Source: Ancistrus triradiatus (Eukaryota > Chordata > Actinopteri > Siluriformes > Loricariidae). From it: 64,000 nt of DNA. The position numbers were made by a program, and so were the translations under genes. This document shows positions 35,421-53,115 of this stretch, one piece after another (the first letter of the stretch is position 1; every line of letters begins with the position of its first letter). The notes below the pieces were generated by a model. That model did no database searches, was not told the DNA's origin, and saw only the letters and a list, made by a program, of their open reading frames with translations. Location: the NCBI GenBank assembly GCA_025084515.1, contig JAJAGP010000331.1:411143-475142 (forward strand), in the 5' to 3' direction.

Positions 35421-35599
35421 TTTAGAGAAAATGTAATACTATTGTAAGTTTATATTACAAAAATAAGCGTATTATGAAATGACAATGTTACATGAGAATA
35501 CAGTATAAAGAAAATATAATAAAATACAATATATATTTTAATAAATAAATGGAATGTATAATCTATATATCATAATATATAATATCTGTATATTAATCG

Positions 35600-37340
35600 T
35601 TGAATCGTTGTGTTTGTCTCCCTCTAGTGGACGGCCTGGTATTACACCACCCTGCGGCACTGTAATGGACGTCGCCATGTGCAAATTCTTTACTTAGTTC
35701 TCATTCACGTCTCGTCTGCCATGAAACAGGCCACGTGCTTTCATTTTGACACGTTTTTATCCTCACACATTCGCGTGTAGGTGCGCTCAAAAGTGTGTGA
35801 CCCCTTCAGAATGACTCGCGTTACTTCTAGAACGTGGTCAGATCTACACCAGGTAAAGAATAGGCGAGGATCGTCATTTATTGTATCGAAAGCAGCTACC
35901 CGTTTAAAACTTTTGCACAGGAGGCTAATGTATAAGTCTTTCTTACCACTCCGACTAGAAACTAATGCAACTCAGAGACACTGAGGTCACATAAAATAGC
36001 AAAATACTAAGAGCTTGAGGATACGTTGACAGAAATACTTGAGTTACAAAGAGCAGATATGGCAAAAGTACAGAGGATAGAAGAGACATTATTTTAGGTA
36101 TTGTTTGAAGAGGTGAGTCTTCAGACTTCGGTAGAAGCACGAGACCCCCTCGGCTCAATCTGAGAGAAGGATGTACCAGATGCCCTTAAGCTGTTGCCCT
36201 CAGTTGCCATGCAGTTGTGAAGGTCTGAACTAAAGAATGTAAAAAATGTGGAAACTTTTGAGACTTTGGTTCTAGAAAATCTTCTGAATGAAATGCAACT
36301 AAAGCATGTTCTTACACGAGGTCATACAGTGGTTAAATTCCCTTAGTCCTTCATCGGCATGGGGGAGGATTAGAGAATAGACAAATGAAATGAGACAGTT
36401 TGTTGACGTTCTTAAAATAAGAGCTGAATCTAACCAGAGCTAAAATGAAGCTGCTGGAAAGGGACACAGGTGTTAGAGAGGCATTTAAGGTCCACAACTT
36501 GCCAAATCCACAATCAGATGCCATCTTTATGTCAACAAACCATTTTAAAACCTGTAATAAAGCTTTTTCTGTCATGTAATCATATGTGTTAGCACCTGGA
36601 GGTCACAAGATGCTTCAACAATTTTGGCTGGACCTGGGTTTTATGGTGAAATGAGACTCAAGGTGGATATGGAGACAAAGGCTGGTTCCTCAAGAAATAA
36701 GATAATAATAAACAAAGGTCTGGCTGCTTCTGCTGAGAAGCTACAACTGGGTTGGGGGTAGATCTTTTAGCAGATGTCATAATCCACTCGAAAACAGTCC
36801 GATTTTCACAGAATCACGCTTTTGGGATGATCCACCCCTGACCTAAACCCCATAGTCTACAAGACAGGATGTAGGGGTCTGAAGGACACAGACTCAAAGC
36901 TGTTATGCTGTTGGAGTATCTGGAGGCTTTGACAAACTCTACCATACTGTATATGGTCATACAGGATGTGATTGGTTCATAATTGTGCGCCGTTCATCCC
37001 TAGTTTGGTACTTCGTAAGCCTGAGCTTTCTAGTTTGGTGGCTTCTAAAATGTGATGACTAATCTGACCCAGAAATCCTAATCTGTGTAATCTAGGGTGG
37101 TAGATGCAGCATTATTTGAGTTTTGGATTTGATGTGGCTGAAACTGTCTGTAGAGATCACGTGACTGTACTCAGAGGGTAATACTGGGTTTCATATGGAA
37201 TTCACTGCTTCCCTCAGCGTTGATGTCACTTTTTTAACAGCTCACTGCAAGCACAAAGTGTCATGAGAAGTTTAGGTGCAGAGACAACGAGGGCTACACC
37301 ATGTGACCGAAGTTTGAAAAAGTTAATATTTCGCTTTTTT
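35600..37340. other. Intergenic stretch with no confident feature
   Basis: There are no credible genes. The phrase GACCTAAACCCCATAGTC near 36840 loosely resembles the PDLNP region of a Tc1 transposase, and the surroundings (36,590-36,990) may be a badly decayed element, but I cannot support that firmly. Confidence 0.4.
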
Positions 37341-37349
37341 TTGGTGATA

Positions 37350-37543
37350 GTTCACCAAAAAAGAAGCCTTATGTTATAACCATGTCCAGAAGCGGTGTCG
37401 ACTTCTCTGGGCTCGGAAGCTTGTAGGATGGACCATCAACCAGTTGGAACAGGGATTGTGCTCAGACCCATCAGTATAACAGTCCAGAAGCCAGGCTTTG
37501 TCATGGTATGGGTCGGGTCAGGGCCCAGGGTAAAGGTCATTTA
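37350..37543 (+). repeat. R1 repeat fragment flanking the Tc1 element
   Basis: It contains AAGAAGCCTTATGTTATAAC, CCATGTCCAGAAGCGG and GGTCAGGGCCCAGGGTAAAGG, as in the R1 3' half. It breaks off at ...CATTTA exactly where the Tc1 inverted repeat (CAGGGGGGC) begins. Confidence 0.6.
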
Positions 37544-39071
37544 CAGGGGGGCAAAAAAATATTTAGTCAGCCACTGATTGTGCAAGTTCTCCTACTTAGA
37601 AACATGAGAGAGGTCTGTAATTTTCATCATAGCTACATTTCAACTATGAGAGACAAAATGATAAAAAAAAATCCAGGAAATCACATTGTAGGATTTCTAA
37701 AGAATTTAATTGTAAATCATGGTGGAAAATAAGTATTTGGTCAATAACAAAAGTTCAACTCAGTACTTTGTAAAATAACCTTTGTTGGCAATGACAGAGG
37801 TCAAACGTTTCCTGTACGTCTTCACCAGGTTGGCACACACTGTAGCTGGTATTTTGGCCCATTCCTCCATGCAGATCTCCTCTAGAGCAGTGATGTTTTG
37901 GGGCAACATGGACTTTCAACTCCATCCACAAATGTTCTACGGGGTTGAGATCTGGAGACTGGCTAGGCCACTCCAGGACCATGAAATGCTTTTTACAGAG
38001 CCACATGCTTTTGCCCGAGCGGTGTGTTTGGGATCATTGTCATGCTGGAAGACCCAGCCACGTTCCATTTTCAATGCTCTCACTGATGGAAGGAGGTTTT
38101 GGCTTAAAATCTCACAAAACATGGCCCCGTTCATTCTTCCCTTAACACGGATCAGTCGTCCTGTCCCCTCTGCAGAAAAACAGCCCCAAAGCATAATGTT
38201 TCCACCCCCATGCTTTCACAGTAGGTATGGCGCAGCTTGTGGGATGCAACTCAGCATTCTTCTTCTTCCTCCTTCCAGTTGTTTTTACCAAAAAGTTCTA
38301 TTTTGGTTTCATCTGACTGACCACATGATATTCTTCCAATCCTCTTCTGGATCATCCCATATCTCTCTGGGCAAACTTCAGACGGCCTGGACATGTACTG
38401 GCTTAAGCAGGGGCACGCCTGGGCACTGCAGGATCTGGTCCCTCTTGGTGTAGTGTTGTTACTGATAGTAGGCCTTGTTACTATTTGGCGTCCCAGCTCT
38501 CTGCGGTCATTCATCAGGATGTCCCACCGTGTAGTTCTGTGGTTTTTTTGCTCATCAGTTCTCATGATCATTTTGACCCCACAGGATGAGATCTTGCGTG
38601 GAGGCCCAGATCGAGGGAGATTATCAATGGTCTTGTATGTCTTCCATTTTCTTACAATTGCTCCCACAGCTGATTTATTCACACCAACCTGCTTGCCTAT
38701 TGTAGATTCACTCTTCCCAGCCTGGTGCAGGTCTACAATTTTCTTCCTGCTGTCCTTCGACAGCTCTTTGGTCTTGGCCATGGTTGGGTTTGGAGTCTGA
38801 CTGTTTGAGGCTGTGGACAGGTGTCTTTTATACAGATAACGAGGTCAAACAGGTGCCATTAATACAGGTAACGAGTGGAGGACAGAAGAGCTTCTTAAAG
38901 AAGAAGTTACAGGTCTGCGAGAGCCAGATTCTTGCTTCTTTGTGGGTGACCAAATACTTATTTTCCACCATGATTTACAATGAAATTATTTAAAAAATCC
39001 TACAGTGTGATTTCCTGGATTTTTTTTCCCATTTTGTCTCTCATAGTTGAAGTGTAGCTATGATGAAAAAT
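37544..39071 (-). mobile_element. Tc1/mariner transposon, long inverted repeats, inactive
   Basis: It starts with CAGGGGGGC right after a TA dinucleotide (37542-37543), the usual Tc1 target. The left inverted repeat, about 200 bases (to about 37745), and the right one (about 38945-39071) are reverse complements (GTGGAAAATAAGTATTTGGT versus CCAAATACTTATTTTCCACC). The right end is cut short where an R1 fragment begins. The transposase between them runs on the minus strand. Confidence 0.85.
37755..38781 (-). pseudogene. Broken Tc1-type transposase
   Basis: Three minus-strand ORFs in different frames carry consecutive parts of a DD34E-type Tc1 transposase. The N-terminal DNA-binding region is at 38781 down to about 38560 (MAKTKELSKDSRKKIVDLH, then a KSAVGAIVRKW helix-turn-helix segment). 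The second catalytic aspartate region is at about 38020 (FQHDNDPKHTA). The catalytic glutamate region is at about 37955 (SPDLNPVEHLW). At least two frameshifts separate them, so no functional enzyme is encoded. Confidence 0.85.
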
Positions 39072-39250
39072 AAATTGCTCCCGTCCCACCTTTTTTGGAA
39101 TGTGTTGCAGGCCTGAAATGCAGGAATGGATGTTTACTGACATGAGATATCTTGGGTTCAGACTGTCTGCAATGAAACAAAAGTCAAAGTAAATTTCTTT
39201 GTATTTGCATTTTCCATACCGTCCCAACTTTCTTTCTGATTTGGAGCTGT
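39072..39250 (-). repeat. R1 repeat fragment (reverse), right flank of the Tc1 element
   Basis: The minus strand reads ACATCCATTCCTGCATTTC and GGCCTGCAACACATTCC, the R1 5' half in opposite orientation to the fragment left of the Tc1 element. The element therefore does not sit in one continuous R1 copy. Confidence 0.55.
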
Positions 39251-39559
39251 AAGAGCTTCCCTCCGACAGAGGCTGAAGCTGTGATCATGAGCTGCATCTG
39301 TGCTCTGTTAATTCAGGGCATTGCTTGTGTGTCACATGGCACAGGGCAGGACATGAGAAGGAGGCAGCAGGTCGCCTCGTCAGTTGCCCTCTTGTGCAAC
39401 CAGAGCAACACTTTAAAAGGCAAAACCTAAAGCAGAAGCGTCTCGAGACGCCTCCCATTCTGCATCCGCATCTGAAACTTTCACTTCCTCTAAGATTTAA
39501 GCAGATCTCTGTGGCTCACGGCCATTTCTCTCCCTCCCTCTCTCTCGCTCTGTCTCTCT

Positions 39560-39641
39560 CCTGATCTCCTTCATCAGGACCTCAGAGCTCGAACCGGACC
39601 CGATCCGAACCCGATCCGAACCCGCCCGCCTCCACCTGCAG
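39560..39641 (+). promoter_or_regulatory. coro1a: Probable untranslated first exon of coro1a
   Basis: A GC-richer segment with a CCGATCCGAAC duplication ends in a strong donor, CTGCAG|GTAGGA, at 39641/39642. The coding start at 46423 is preceded by a good acceptor (CTCTCCCGTAG) seven bases earlier, so an upstream non-coding exon must exist; this is the best candidate by eye. The exon start is not defined. It implies a 6.8-kb first intron. Confidence 0.4.
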
Positions 39642-39890
39642 GTAGGACACAGTGCGCGTTACGCCTAGCACAAATACTCATTCAGACTTACGCATGTTAT
39701 GGAAAGTGTTTGACTTGCCCCGGAGGAAGTAGTTATGAATCTTAGATGGGCATCAGGATGAACCTGCTAAAGTGTGTGATGGAATGTCTCCTAGTAACCG
39801 TTGCTATGGAACACTGATGCTTTGTTTTCATTAATCCATCGTGAATGGTGTGCACATGTCATTAGAAATGCACCAGGAAATGTTTTTGAT

Positions 39891-39892
<2 letters not shown>

Positions 39893-39974
<82 letters not shown>

Positions 39975-40115
39975 ATGTCTGAGTTTATATATCATCGTGA
40001 GGACCAAATATCCACACAAGGATAAAAAGATTCGCATTTATAACCTTGTGGGGACATTTTGCTGGAAAACTGGCCCACAGTGATAGAAAGACAAATTGTG
40101 TGTGTGTGTGTCTAT

Positions 40116-40165
<50 letters not shown>

Positions 40166-40286
40166 CCTTTATATATCATATCTAAGGTTAAAGTATCCCC
40201 ATAAGTATAGAAAGATCAGACATTTATAACCTTGTGGGGACATTTTGCTGAGCCGCTCAAGGAAAATTGCCCCACAACGGTAGAAC

Positions 40287-40323
<37 letters not shown>

Positions 40324-40345
40324 GTTTATATATCATTGGGAGGAC
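39893..40345. repeat. Compound minisatellite with three long (TG)n runs
   Basis: (TG)n runs lie at about 39893-39971, 40097-40163 and 40290-40321. They are separated by related spacers containing TTTATATATCAT and ATTTATAACCTTGTGGGG then ACATTTTGCTG. The repeating unit is about 190-200 bases, made of a TG run plus spacer. Located in coro1a intron 1. Confidence 0.8.
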
Positions 40346-40689
40346 TCTGGATGTGGTCATGTGTTAAATGCTGTAGATCTATAACAAAAGTCATAACATT
40401 AAGCCACTGACCTGTGGAGTGAAGATTGATGTCCAACATTCTGCTGGCATTCATCTGGATGTTATTAGACACATAGCACCTATGAAAACAATGTTGCAGA
40501 CCATGTGCACCCCTTCATGGCCACGGTATCCCCTAATGGCATAAAGGACAGGGCACACTGTGTATTTAACAACATACAGTGCCACTGAGCCACCTCTGCA
40601 TCTGCTCTCACGTGATTGGCTGATCGAAAGATGATGCATAAGGGTCTGGTGTTTGGCATGTTCTCTCCTTTTCAACATCAAATCAGACC

Positions 40690-40975
40690 TTTACTGTGCA
40701 GACAAAAGTTTGTGGACACCCAGAAAGTTACATCCAAAACATGGGTATTTGCTGCTACAACAGCCTTTGGAACAACTAGATTTTGGAGCATGACTGTGAG
40801 GTTGGGTTCAGACAAGTTCTCGATCAAAAGCTGGCACACCAGTTGTCTGTGGACTTTGTTTAAGGACCACAGATCAGAAATTTATATTATGTTACAAGTG
40901 AGTACTGAAAGAGCAGAACTCGGTATTTAGAAGAGGTGTCCACAAACTTTTGTCGACAAAGTGTACACTGAATTC
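40690..40975. mobile_element. MITE-like repeat R7 with both ends
   Basis: The left end has GACAAAAGTTTGTGGACACC; the right end is its reverse complement, GGTGTCCACAAACTTTTGTC. About 280 bases with no transposase. Single ends also occur at 7525 and about 44965. Located in coro1a intron 1. Confidence 0.7.
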
Positions 40976-41344
40976 GAAAGGAAAGAAAAATCTTACTATA
41001 ATAATGTAGGCAAAGTGGCACTGGTTTGGATCTATCTGTCAGGAAATGCCACAGTTAAGCGTGAGAGTCTTTGTACTTTTGTTTCTGTCAGGAAGTCAGA
41101 TGCTGCGAGAGCCGCTTCAGTTCACACGAGGTTGGGCTTGGTTAGCTACTGACGGGACATGGTTTGTTCACCCTGCTGTCTCTGAGCTGGGCATCTGAGG
41201 GAGACTAACGCTATCGGTTACACCTGCGTATGTCTTATCACTTGTGCACGCTTTGGTCGATGTAAAACTGATCTAATTCAGTTTGTAACCTGTTTCTTTA
41301 CCACCTGTCGTCCTATGATGGTTGAATCCATGCTGCAATGAACT

Positions 41345-41940
41345 AAGAGACTAGAGGATTAGGATACAGTCTTACAGGGTACAGTCCAAGCAAACGATTA
41401 AGGGCCTCTAAGAATTTGTGGCAGCTTAGCCACACTTGAACTTGAACCCTCAACCTTCTGGACCACGGCCCCAGCTTAGCAGCTGGAGTAAAGTATACCT
41501 AACGTTTTATATATATGACTGTTTTAACTGATTTTCTTTCAAATCAACTGAATCGGACTACTCACCATGTGGCCATGGGTTCAGGGCTGCAGTCCCACTC
41601 CCTGGTCCAAAGGCTGAAAATGGACTCCTCTTTGTGCTTCTGTACTGACATAAAGCTCATTAACCTCAACCTTAATCTTGTAACTTTAACAGACATAGAA
41701 GAAGAATTACGTAAGGAAAAACCACAGCGAGCATTCAGAAAGCGACTGCAACTTTCGAGTTGAAATTTCGAGCTTAGAGTTTGTGTAGAAACCCTATTAA
41801 TTATGACTTCTATACATTTTGCTTATTAATTTCTCAGTTCATTCCTCGGGTTTGTATCGATAACCACACCCTTGGCCACAACTGGACCAAAGTCCCAGTT
41901 TAGCAGCTGGAGTAAAATGTATCTCCAGTGGTTTTAACAA
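41345..41940. repeat. SINE R3 fragment (reverse), a local duplication and repeat R10 copy 1
   Basis: About 41345-41480 is a decayed reverse R3 copy (GAACTTGAACCCTCAACC). AGCTTAGCAGCTGGAGTAAA at about 41473 recurs as AGTTTAGCAGCTGGAGTAAA at about 41898, a local duplication. About 41757-41870 is R10 (GTTTGTGTAGAAACCCTATT), seen again at 45.65 kb. Confidence 0.5.
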
Positions 41941-42439
41941 ATACAAAGCATCCTGTTTAACTGCCACTTATCTGTGGACTTCCACTAATAGTGGACTGCC
42001 GAGTCATGTTTCTTTGCACATGTGAACACGTTAAACGAACTCAGCACCCTCTAAAAGTTCGTTTCTGGTTCGTTTGTGGTCCACTTGATGCGTGCATTGT
42101 GAAAGCAGAGCAGTCCCGGTCCGTTTTGCGTTTTGTTTGCAGAGCTGTCCTGCACATGATCCTCGAGCTCTCATCACTGCTGCTTCTGGTTACACCAGTT
42201 AAACTTTGGGTAGAATCAGCACTTTCCCAAACGTTCTTCATTTAACGTCTGAAATAACAGAGTTATTCCTTCCTACGACTGCGTTTTTGTCCGAATCTGA
42301 CATCCCACAGGAGATGAGATGTGAACTACAAGTGGTCTGAGATCTCCAGAATGAGAAGCGAGTCCTCTGTAGAGTTCGCCTACAATGTGAACACGAAAAG
42401 AACCCGAGACCAGCCGCAGTCGCTTCGCTTTCAGGTTCA

Positions 42440-42605
42440 CTTTAATACAGTGCTTCTCAGTCCACGTCCTGCACGTTTTAGTGCTTTTCCACTTTAGCCA
42501 CACCCACTTTAACTCAGTATTGGGCTTGCTAAGGAGCTGAGTCGTTGGACCAGGTGTGATGGGAGCAGGGAAAGCACTAAAACGGGCCAGGATTGAGAAA
42601 CACTG
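42440..42605. repeat. Probable interspersed repeat with partial terminal symmetry
   Basis: The ends ACAGTGCTTCTCAGTCC and CAGGATTGAGAAACACTG are near reverse complements. The interior has GTTTTAGTGCTTTTCC and GGGAAAGCACTAAAAC, also complementary. This is a hairpin-capable MITE-like unit in coro1a intron 1. Confidence 0.5.
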
Positions 42606-44959
42606 CTTTAAAAAGAAAAGGAAAGAGTTTGTTTTGTTTATAGCGAACTGCATGTGAAATCCCTCGGAGCCTGTTATTTAGACCATTGGCATAGAGCAGC
42701 TACGCAGTCAGCACTGACTAATACAGACTGTGGGGCTTTGACAGGATTGAACGATCAGGACCGAGCCCGGTCGCTGCTGCTGGGGGTTTGCTCAGTAGGG
42801 TGTGGTGTAACTGAACTCTAGGCCTGAGATTCCTTGCATGGTGAAAAGAGCCTCAAAAACCCTGAGGTTAGGATGCTAGTGAAGATCTCTGTTCCTGGCA
42901 GTAACGTAGAATATAAACGCAGAATAGAAGAGAAAAAAGAAGAAGAAGAGATAAATCTTTCAAACACGTCTGGTCTCAGGCTTACTCTTGCTCTTGCATT
43001 TGCATCCTGTTTCTCTTTCCTTCCTCTATTCAGCTGCTCACACTTTGTGCTCTATTCACTCAGCGGTAAATGTAGATAATGCAAGAACAGACGATTGTTA
43101 TTGTTATCTTTACTGTTAATAATATGGTATGACATGATTTCATCTTATATGAGCATAAGTCTTCCACCTCAGGGATGAGAAAGATCTGGTGCGAGGATAG
43201 ATGGACCGAAAGGGGGCTTGCACCAATGGCACAGGAAAGAGCACGGCCCTTCAATAACAGGCGGGATTATCATTTAATAATCAACATTTAAAGCACTTTT
43301 AGCATCAACAAGGACGCTGTACAAAAAAAGAAGAAATTCTCACACAAACGTGCAGGGGTTCTCCAGAAGCAGTATAGCCCATCCTGAGCATCCTCTTCAT
43401 CCCAAGCAGCTTCTGTTAATCCTGAAGATCAGTCGTAACTCGGCTGCCGTAAGATATTTTCCTTAAATCATTCCTCAACTCTGGATTGTTGTTCCATATT
43501 ACGTTAGGAACTCAAACTCGTAGGTTTGACCCCAGGTAATCCAGGTAAACCCCCCCGGGTGCCTTCCCGAAAAGTCAGGCTTCACATGGTGGGAGGCAGA
43601 GAGGGGAGGATGGTCAGGGGATCACCCCACAGAGCTGCAAGAGCAACCTGTGTCCTCCGAGGATAGCTAATGGAGAACCAACGGTCCTGCCCTGGAAAAA
43701 GAGAGGTTAAATGTGTTAAAGAAAAGAACAGTCCATAATAAAACATACTTCAGCATCATATTTGCCTTTGCTAAAAGGCTTTGGGCTCTAAATGAAAGGT
43801 CCTATATAAACGTCAAAATAAAGATTACTATTAGGTACAAAAAACCCTACAGATTTCATAAACCTGGTTGTACATTCAGGCTTTCAGTGCTTGTACACTT
43901 AAATTTGGGTATCTGAAGAACCTACCAATTCCCAAACTGTGATTTCAGACACTCAGCCATTACTTTGTGAGCTGCGTCACATGTACAGTCAGGTGTGTGG
44001 CTAAAGCAGTCTGAGCTACGATCACTTACTTCTTAAGTAGTTACGCTCTTTTATGAACATAGTAGTTAAGCAGCATCGTAAATGTTACATCTTTTATTTT
44101 TTAAAGTCAGCAATTTCTATATTTTCATCCGAGTCGTCAAATGAGGAATCGAATGGGTATGATTCAGTCCCAAGAAGAGTCGATTCTTTGAGAGCTAGGA
44201 GCTAAGTGAGCAGCGTTAGCTCTATAAACTGCCAGTTTTTAACATGAATGTTTAAATTCCCCTAATACAACTAAGTAATTATGCTTATGATATCATTTAA
44301 TGATTCAGACTTAAGTCTTGGCTCCTTGAATCATTGCATTATCATTTAAAGCAACAGCAAAAGCAAAACAGTCGTTCTGAAAAGCGCCGTTTAAAGAGGG
44401 TGAGGGGCTGTGGTGTTTTGACCTGTAGACCAGGGGTGTAAAGATTTAAAAGTTGGACTTAAAGCATCATTATGAGGATGCATTGCGTTTATGATAAGTA
44501 AAACATAAATGGTAAGGTCAAACACAAAAGGAGGAGAAGAAGTAGGACTGGAAAAGGTTAAACAATAAACTGTAATCAACCAGAAGTCATCTTTGATAAA
44601 TCTGACTTTGTGTTATCGTTGCGCTTTTGTGCAGCAAAGCCCTCAGAAAATCGTACGCGGTACGTGCATCTCGCTTGCTTGTTAACTTTTTGCCATTTTA
44701 AGCAGTCCACTTCCTTTTTAAGCCATTTCCTGTGTAACAGTTTCAGGGTGTTTACCATGTGCTGCTAAACACATTGCAGTGCTCATGTACTCAGTCTGAA
44801 CTCTCACTGCTTCGTTCTGACTGTTTGAATTACTTTCTATAGAGTAGGGTATAAAGCCCTCCTATAAAGCATTGAGCTGTGGAGCAGTGGAGCTGTGTTC
44901 TCTAGAATAACAGTGCTTCAGCCAGTAAGGATAAAGTCTTTTTTAATACTCTTGATTTC

Positions 44960-45005
44960 GGAAGAAACAATGAACAAGCAGGTGTCCAAATACTTTTTGT
45001 CCAGT
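44960..45005 (-). repeat. R7 terminal fragment
   Basis: AGGTGTCCAAATACTTTTTG then TCCAGTGTA is a variant of the R7 right end. Only one end is found. The 42.6-44.9 kb part of coro1a intron 1 otherwise shows no gene and no repeat I recognise. Confidence 0.4.
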
Positions 45006-45339
45006 GTATGAATAATGATGAGTTGCTGAGGTCTCAGCGTGGTTTGAGATGATAACGACTGAGTATTATGAATGCTACCTTGGCAAACACGAATGTCATA
45101 TAAGGACACCTCAAAGTCTGACTGTTTACCCAAAATCTTTCTTGGTATGAACTGTATAAAATAGGAAAGTACAGCCAGGTCTTAGCAAGGTCTCTGAAAA
45201 CCCCGTCTGTGTACAGCTCTAGCAAGCACAGCTCCGAACTGTAACGCATTCAAATAATCCAATATTTTGTTGTAACACAAAAAGTTGACATGCTTTATTG
45301 CAAAAAGTGTGTTCAGTCGTACTATTTTTCCTTCAAAAC

Positions 45340-46005
45340 AGCCGGATCAAAGAGGTTCGGGTCCCTTTTTGAGTCTTGGTCCTCCCAAGGTTTCTTCCTT
45401 ATAAACTTCAGGGAGTTTTTCTTTGCCACTGTCGCCTAGGCTTGTTCAGTTAAGGATTTGGGCCTAGATTTTTGTAAAGCTGCTTTGAGACAATGCTCCG
45501 GTGTAAAAGGCACTACAGAAATAAGTCTGACTTTGACGAAACCTTAATCTTGTAAATTCACTTTAAAAGAAAAAGGTACAGAAAAACAACAGTGAAATTA
45601 TTTTTAGACAAATGTAGACAGCGATGTTAAGGACTATTTGCACAAGTTGAAATTTAGGGGTTAGGGTTTGTGTAGAAACCCTATCAATTATGATTTTTTA
45701 ATTTGTTTGCTTTTCAATGTGTCAAACAATTCCTCACATTTGTATAGATAACAACACAACCCTTGAAATGATCTAAAGTCTCAATACTTATACTGATTTG
45801 TTTGTCTGAGATGCCCAAGGAGGTTTGGGTCCCTTTTTGAGTCTTGGTCCTCCCCATGTTTCTTCCTGATAACGATTAGGAAGATTTTCCTTACCACTGT
45901 TGCCTTAAGCTTTCTCTGTTTGGGATTGGCTTTAGGTAATAGAAGATGATGCTCAGAGACAATGCTTCATTTAAAACAAAATACATCTGACTTTGACTTT
46001 GATGG
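45340..46005 (+). repeat. Two direct copies of R2 flanking an R10 copy
   Basis: R2 copies lie at about 45340-45535 and 45800-46005 (both with TTTGAGTCTTGGTCCTCCC and a GAGACAATGCT tail). An R10 copy lies between them at about 45645-45775 (GTTTGTGTAGAAACCCTATC). They sit 420 bases before coro1a exon 2. Confidence 0.6.
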
Positions 46006-46416
46006 TTTGACTGATTGTTTGTCTTTAATGAGGGACTGCAGCTAACTAATTCGGTAGAATGGACCATATTTAATAAACTCCAGCCTCTGAAAAAGTTTTA
46101 GCAACACTGGTGTACGCTGTTCAGTTGCATATAGTTGTATGTTTTGAAAACAAAGTCACAATGCAACAACTATCAGACCATGAAACTAATCTAATACAAC
46201 ATAACCTGATACTGATCCGGTACTCACTGTTATGTCTTTATCCGAACCTGAACCTACTCTGTATGTGCTCTGTATCATGTTCTTGGATCAGATCTTCTTC
46301 TAATCGTGTTAGATCAGTACCGGCCCCGATGCAGTCCTGTTCCAAAATTCAGTATGAGAGGCATTAGTGTGCTTTACGCTGTAACAGGTCTGGTCCTGAT
46401 CTGATCTCTCCCGTAG

Positions 46417-51749
<5,333 letters not shown>

Positions 51750-51916
51750 AGATGAGTGTAAGGAATGGATGGAGGAGGAGAAATGAACATACAAGTATTT
51801 TATAGATGATTGTGAAAAATGAGCGTGAGAGAAGAGAGTGGCTTTTTACAAACCAAGCATTGCTCTTCAGGGATTTTCTGTGCTGTTATTTTTAATATGT
51901 GTCTAAAAACGTTTGA

Positions 51917-51922
51917 AATAAA
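51917..51922 (+). terminator. coro1a: Poly(A) signal of coro1a
   Basis: AATAAA lies 168 bases after the coro1a stop, giving a short 3' UTR. It faces the claudin poly(A) signal about 360 bases away, so the two genes converge tail to tail. Confidence 0.7.
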
Positions 51923-52283
51923 TATGGTTGATGTTTAAAACATGATTATCTTCATTTTTTGAACATATATTTACACACACATATGAGTGTCAAAGTGGGG
52001 AAGGAAGGGAGGATTCCTCAGAACAAAATCATGTCAGCTGGCCAAGCTTGTGACGAAATAAGCCCCAGGGAGGTTAGCGCATCATACCACCACAATAATA
52101 CATTTTGGGACACCCTCCGTTTCTCTCTGTTTATTTTCCAAATCTTTGTTTCTACATCTTGCTCTCTTATCTGTTTCTCACATAAGCAAACTTCATTTAG
52201 CCCACAACGAGTTAATCGAAAAATCCTCATGAAACTCGGCCGAACAAATAACACTCATTCACACAATCAGAACGTATAATTTT

Positions 52284-52289
52284 TTTATT
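52284..52289 (-). terminator. Poly(A) signal of the claudin gene
   Basis: AATAAA on the minus strand, about 830 bases past the claudin stop codon. I saw no closer canonical hexamer, but this was checked by eye. Confidence 0.45.
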
Positions 52290-53115
52290 ACAAATATAAA
52301 ATGAGACCAATTGTTTAAAGTCAGCACATTTTAACATTTGGTGGTTTCGATCGCGTTTAACTTGCTAACAAACAAAGCAACATGGTACATGCACGGCTAA
52401 CGAAGGTAGCTAATAATCGCACTCATATCTAAGAAGCTTTTGTACAGTAAATATTTGGCCGGTTCTGCTTCCTTACAAATATATATATACAAACTGTTAT
52501 ATTTTGGACCTTTAAACTGTTGAAATGTTGACCACAATTTGTGTTTGTGTGAGAAATCGCGATTCTATGCCCCAATTGGGGTGGAACGCCGTGCCAGAAA
52601 CAAGGTGCGTTCATTAAAGCGAAGGCCACTCTGTGTTAATCGATATCGCCCTCTGTTGCCTGGATTGTGAATTGCAATTCCAATGACATTACTGACTATG
52701 TTATTTTGGAACGAAATCTTTTGGGTTGATCTTTTAGGTCGACAAGCCTGTCCTGAACAGCTGGCATGGCGTTTTTTGAGGCTGGGAAAAATCACTTGAA
52801 GCTTGAAACAAGGAATCTCAGGTGTTTAACCTTCATATTCAATATACTGTACACTATATATTATATAGCAGTTTTTCTTAATTTAAAGTATCTCTAGAGT
52901 TACATAACTGTGTACAGGTGTAGAAAAGTTGGGTAAAACTTGGGTAGCAAATTAAGTGGCCCATCAAACCGATAAAAACAGATAATATACAAGTAGAACT
53001 TCCCTTTTTTCCCCCGTTTGTGGCTCCCTCGACTATACTGCTGTAGCATATCATTATTATGGTTTCTTCTTTGTATTATCTACAAAACACACGCTCCCAG
53101 ATTCCCCCTAAAACC

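Noticed and set aside
36590..36990. Possible decayed Tc1 transposase tail
   Set aside because: Only one short phrase resembles the PDLNP region; too weak to annotate as an element.
39801..40360. Cys-Val and Thr-His repeat ORFs
   Set aside because: Translations of (TG)n/(CA)n microsatellites; the same applies near 24.8, 49.6, 50.8 and 60.2 kb.
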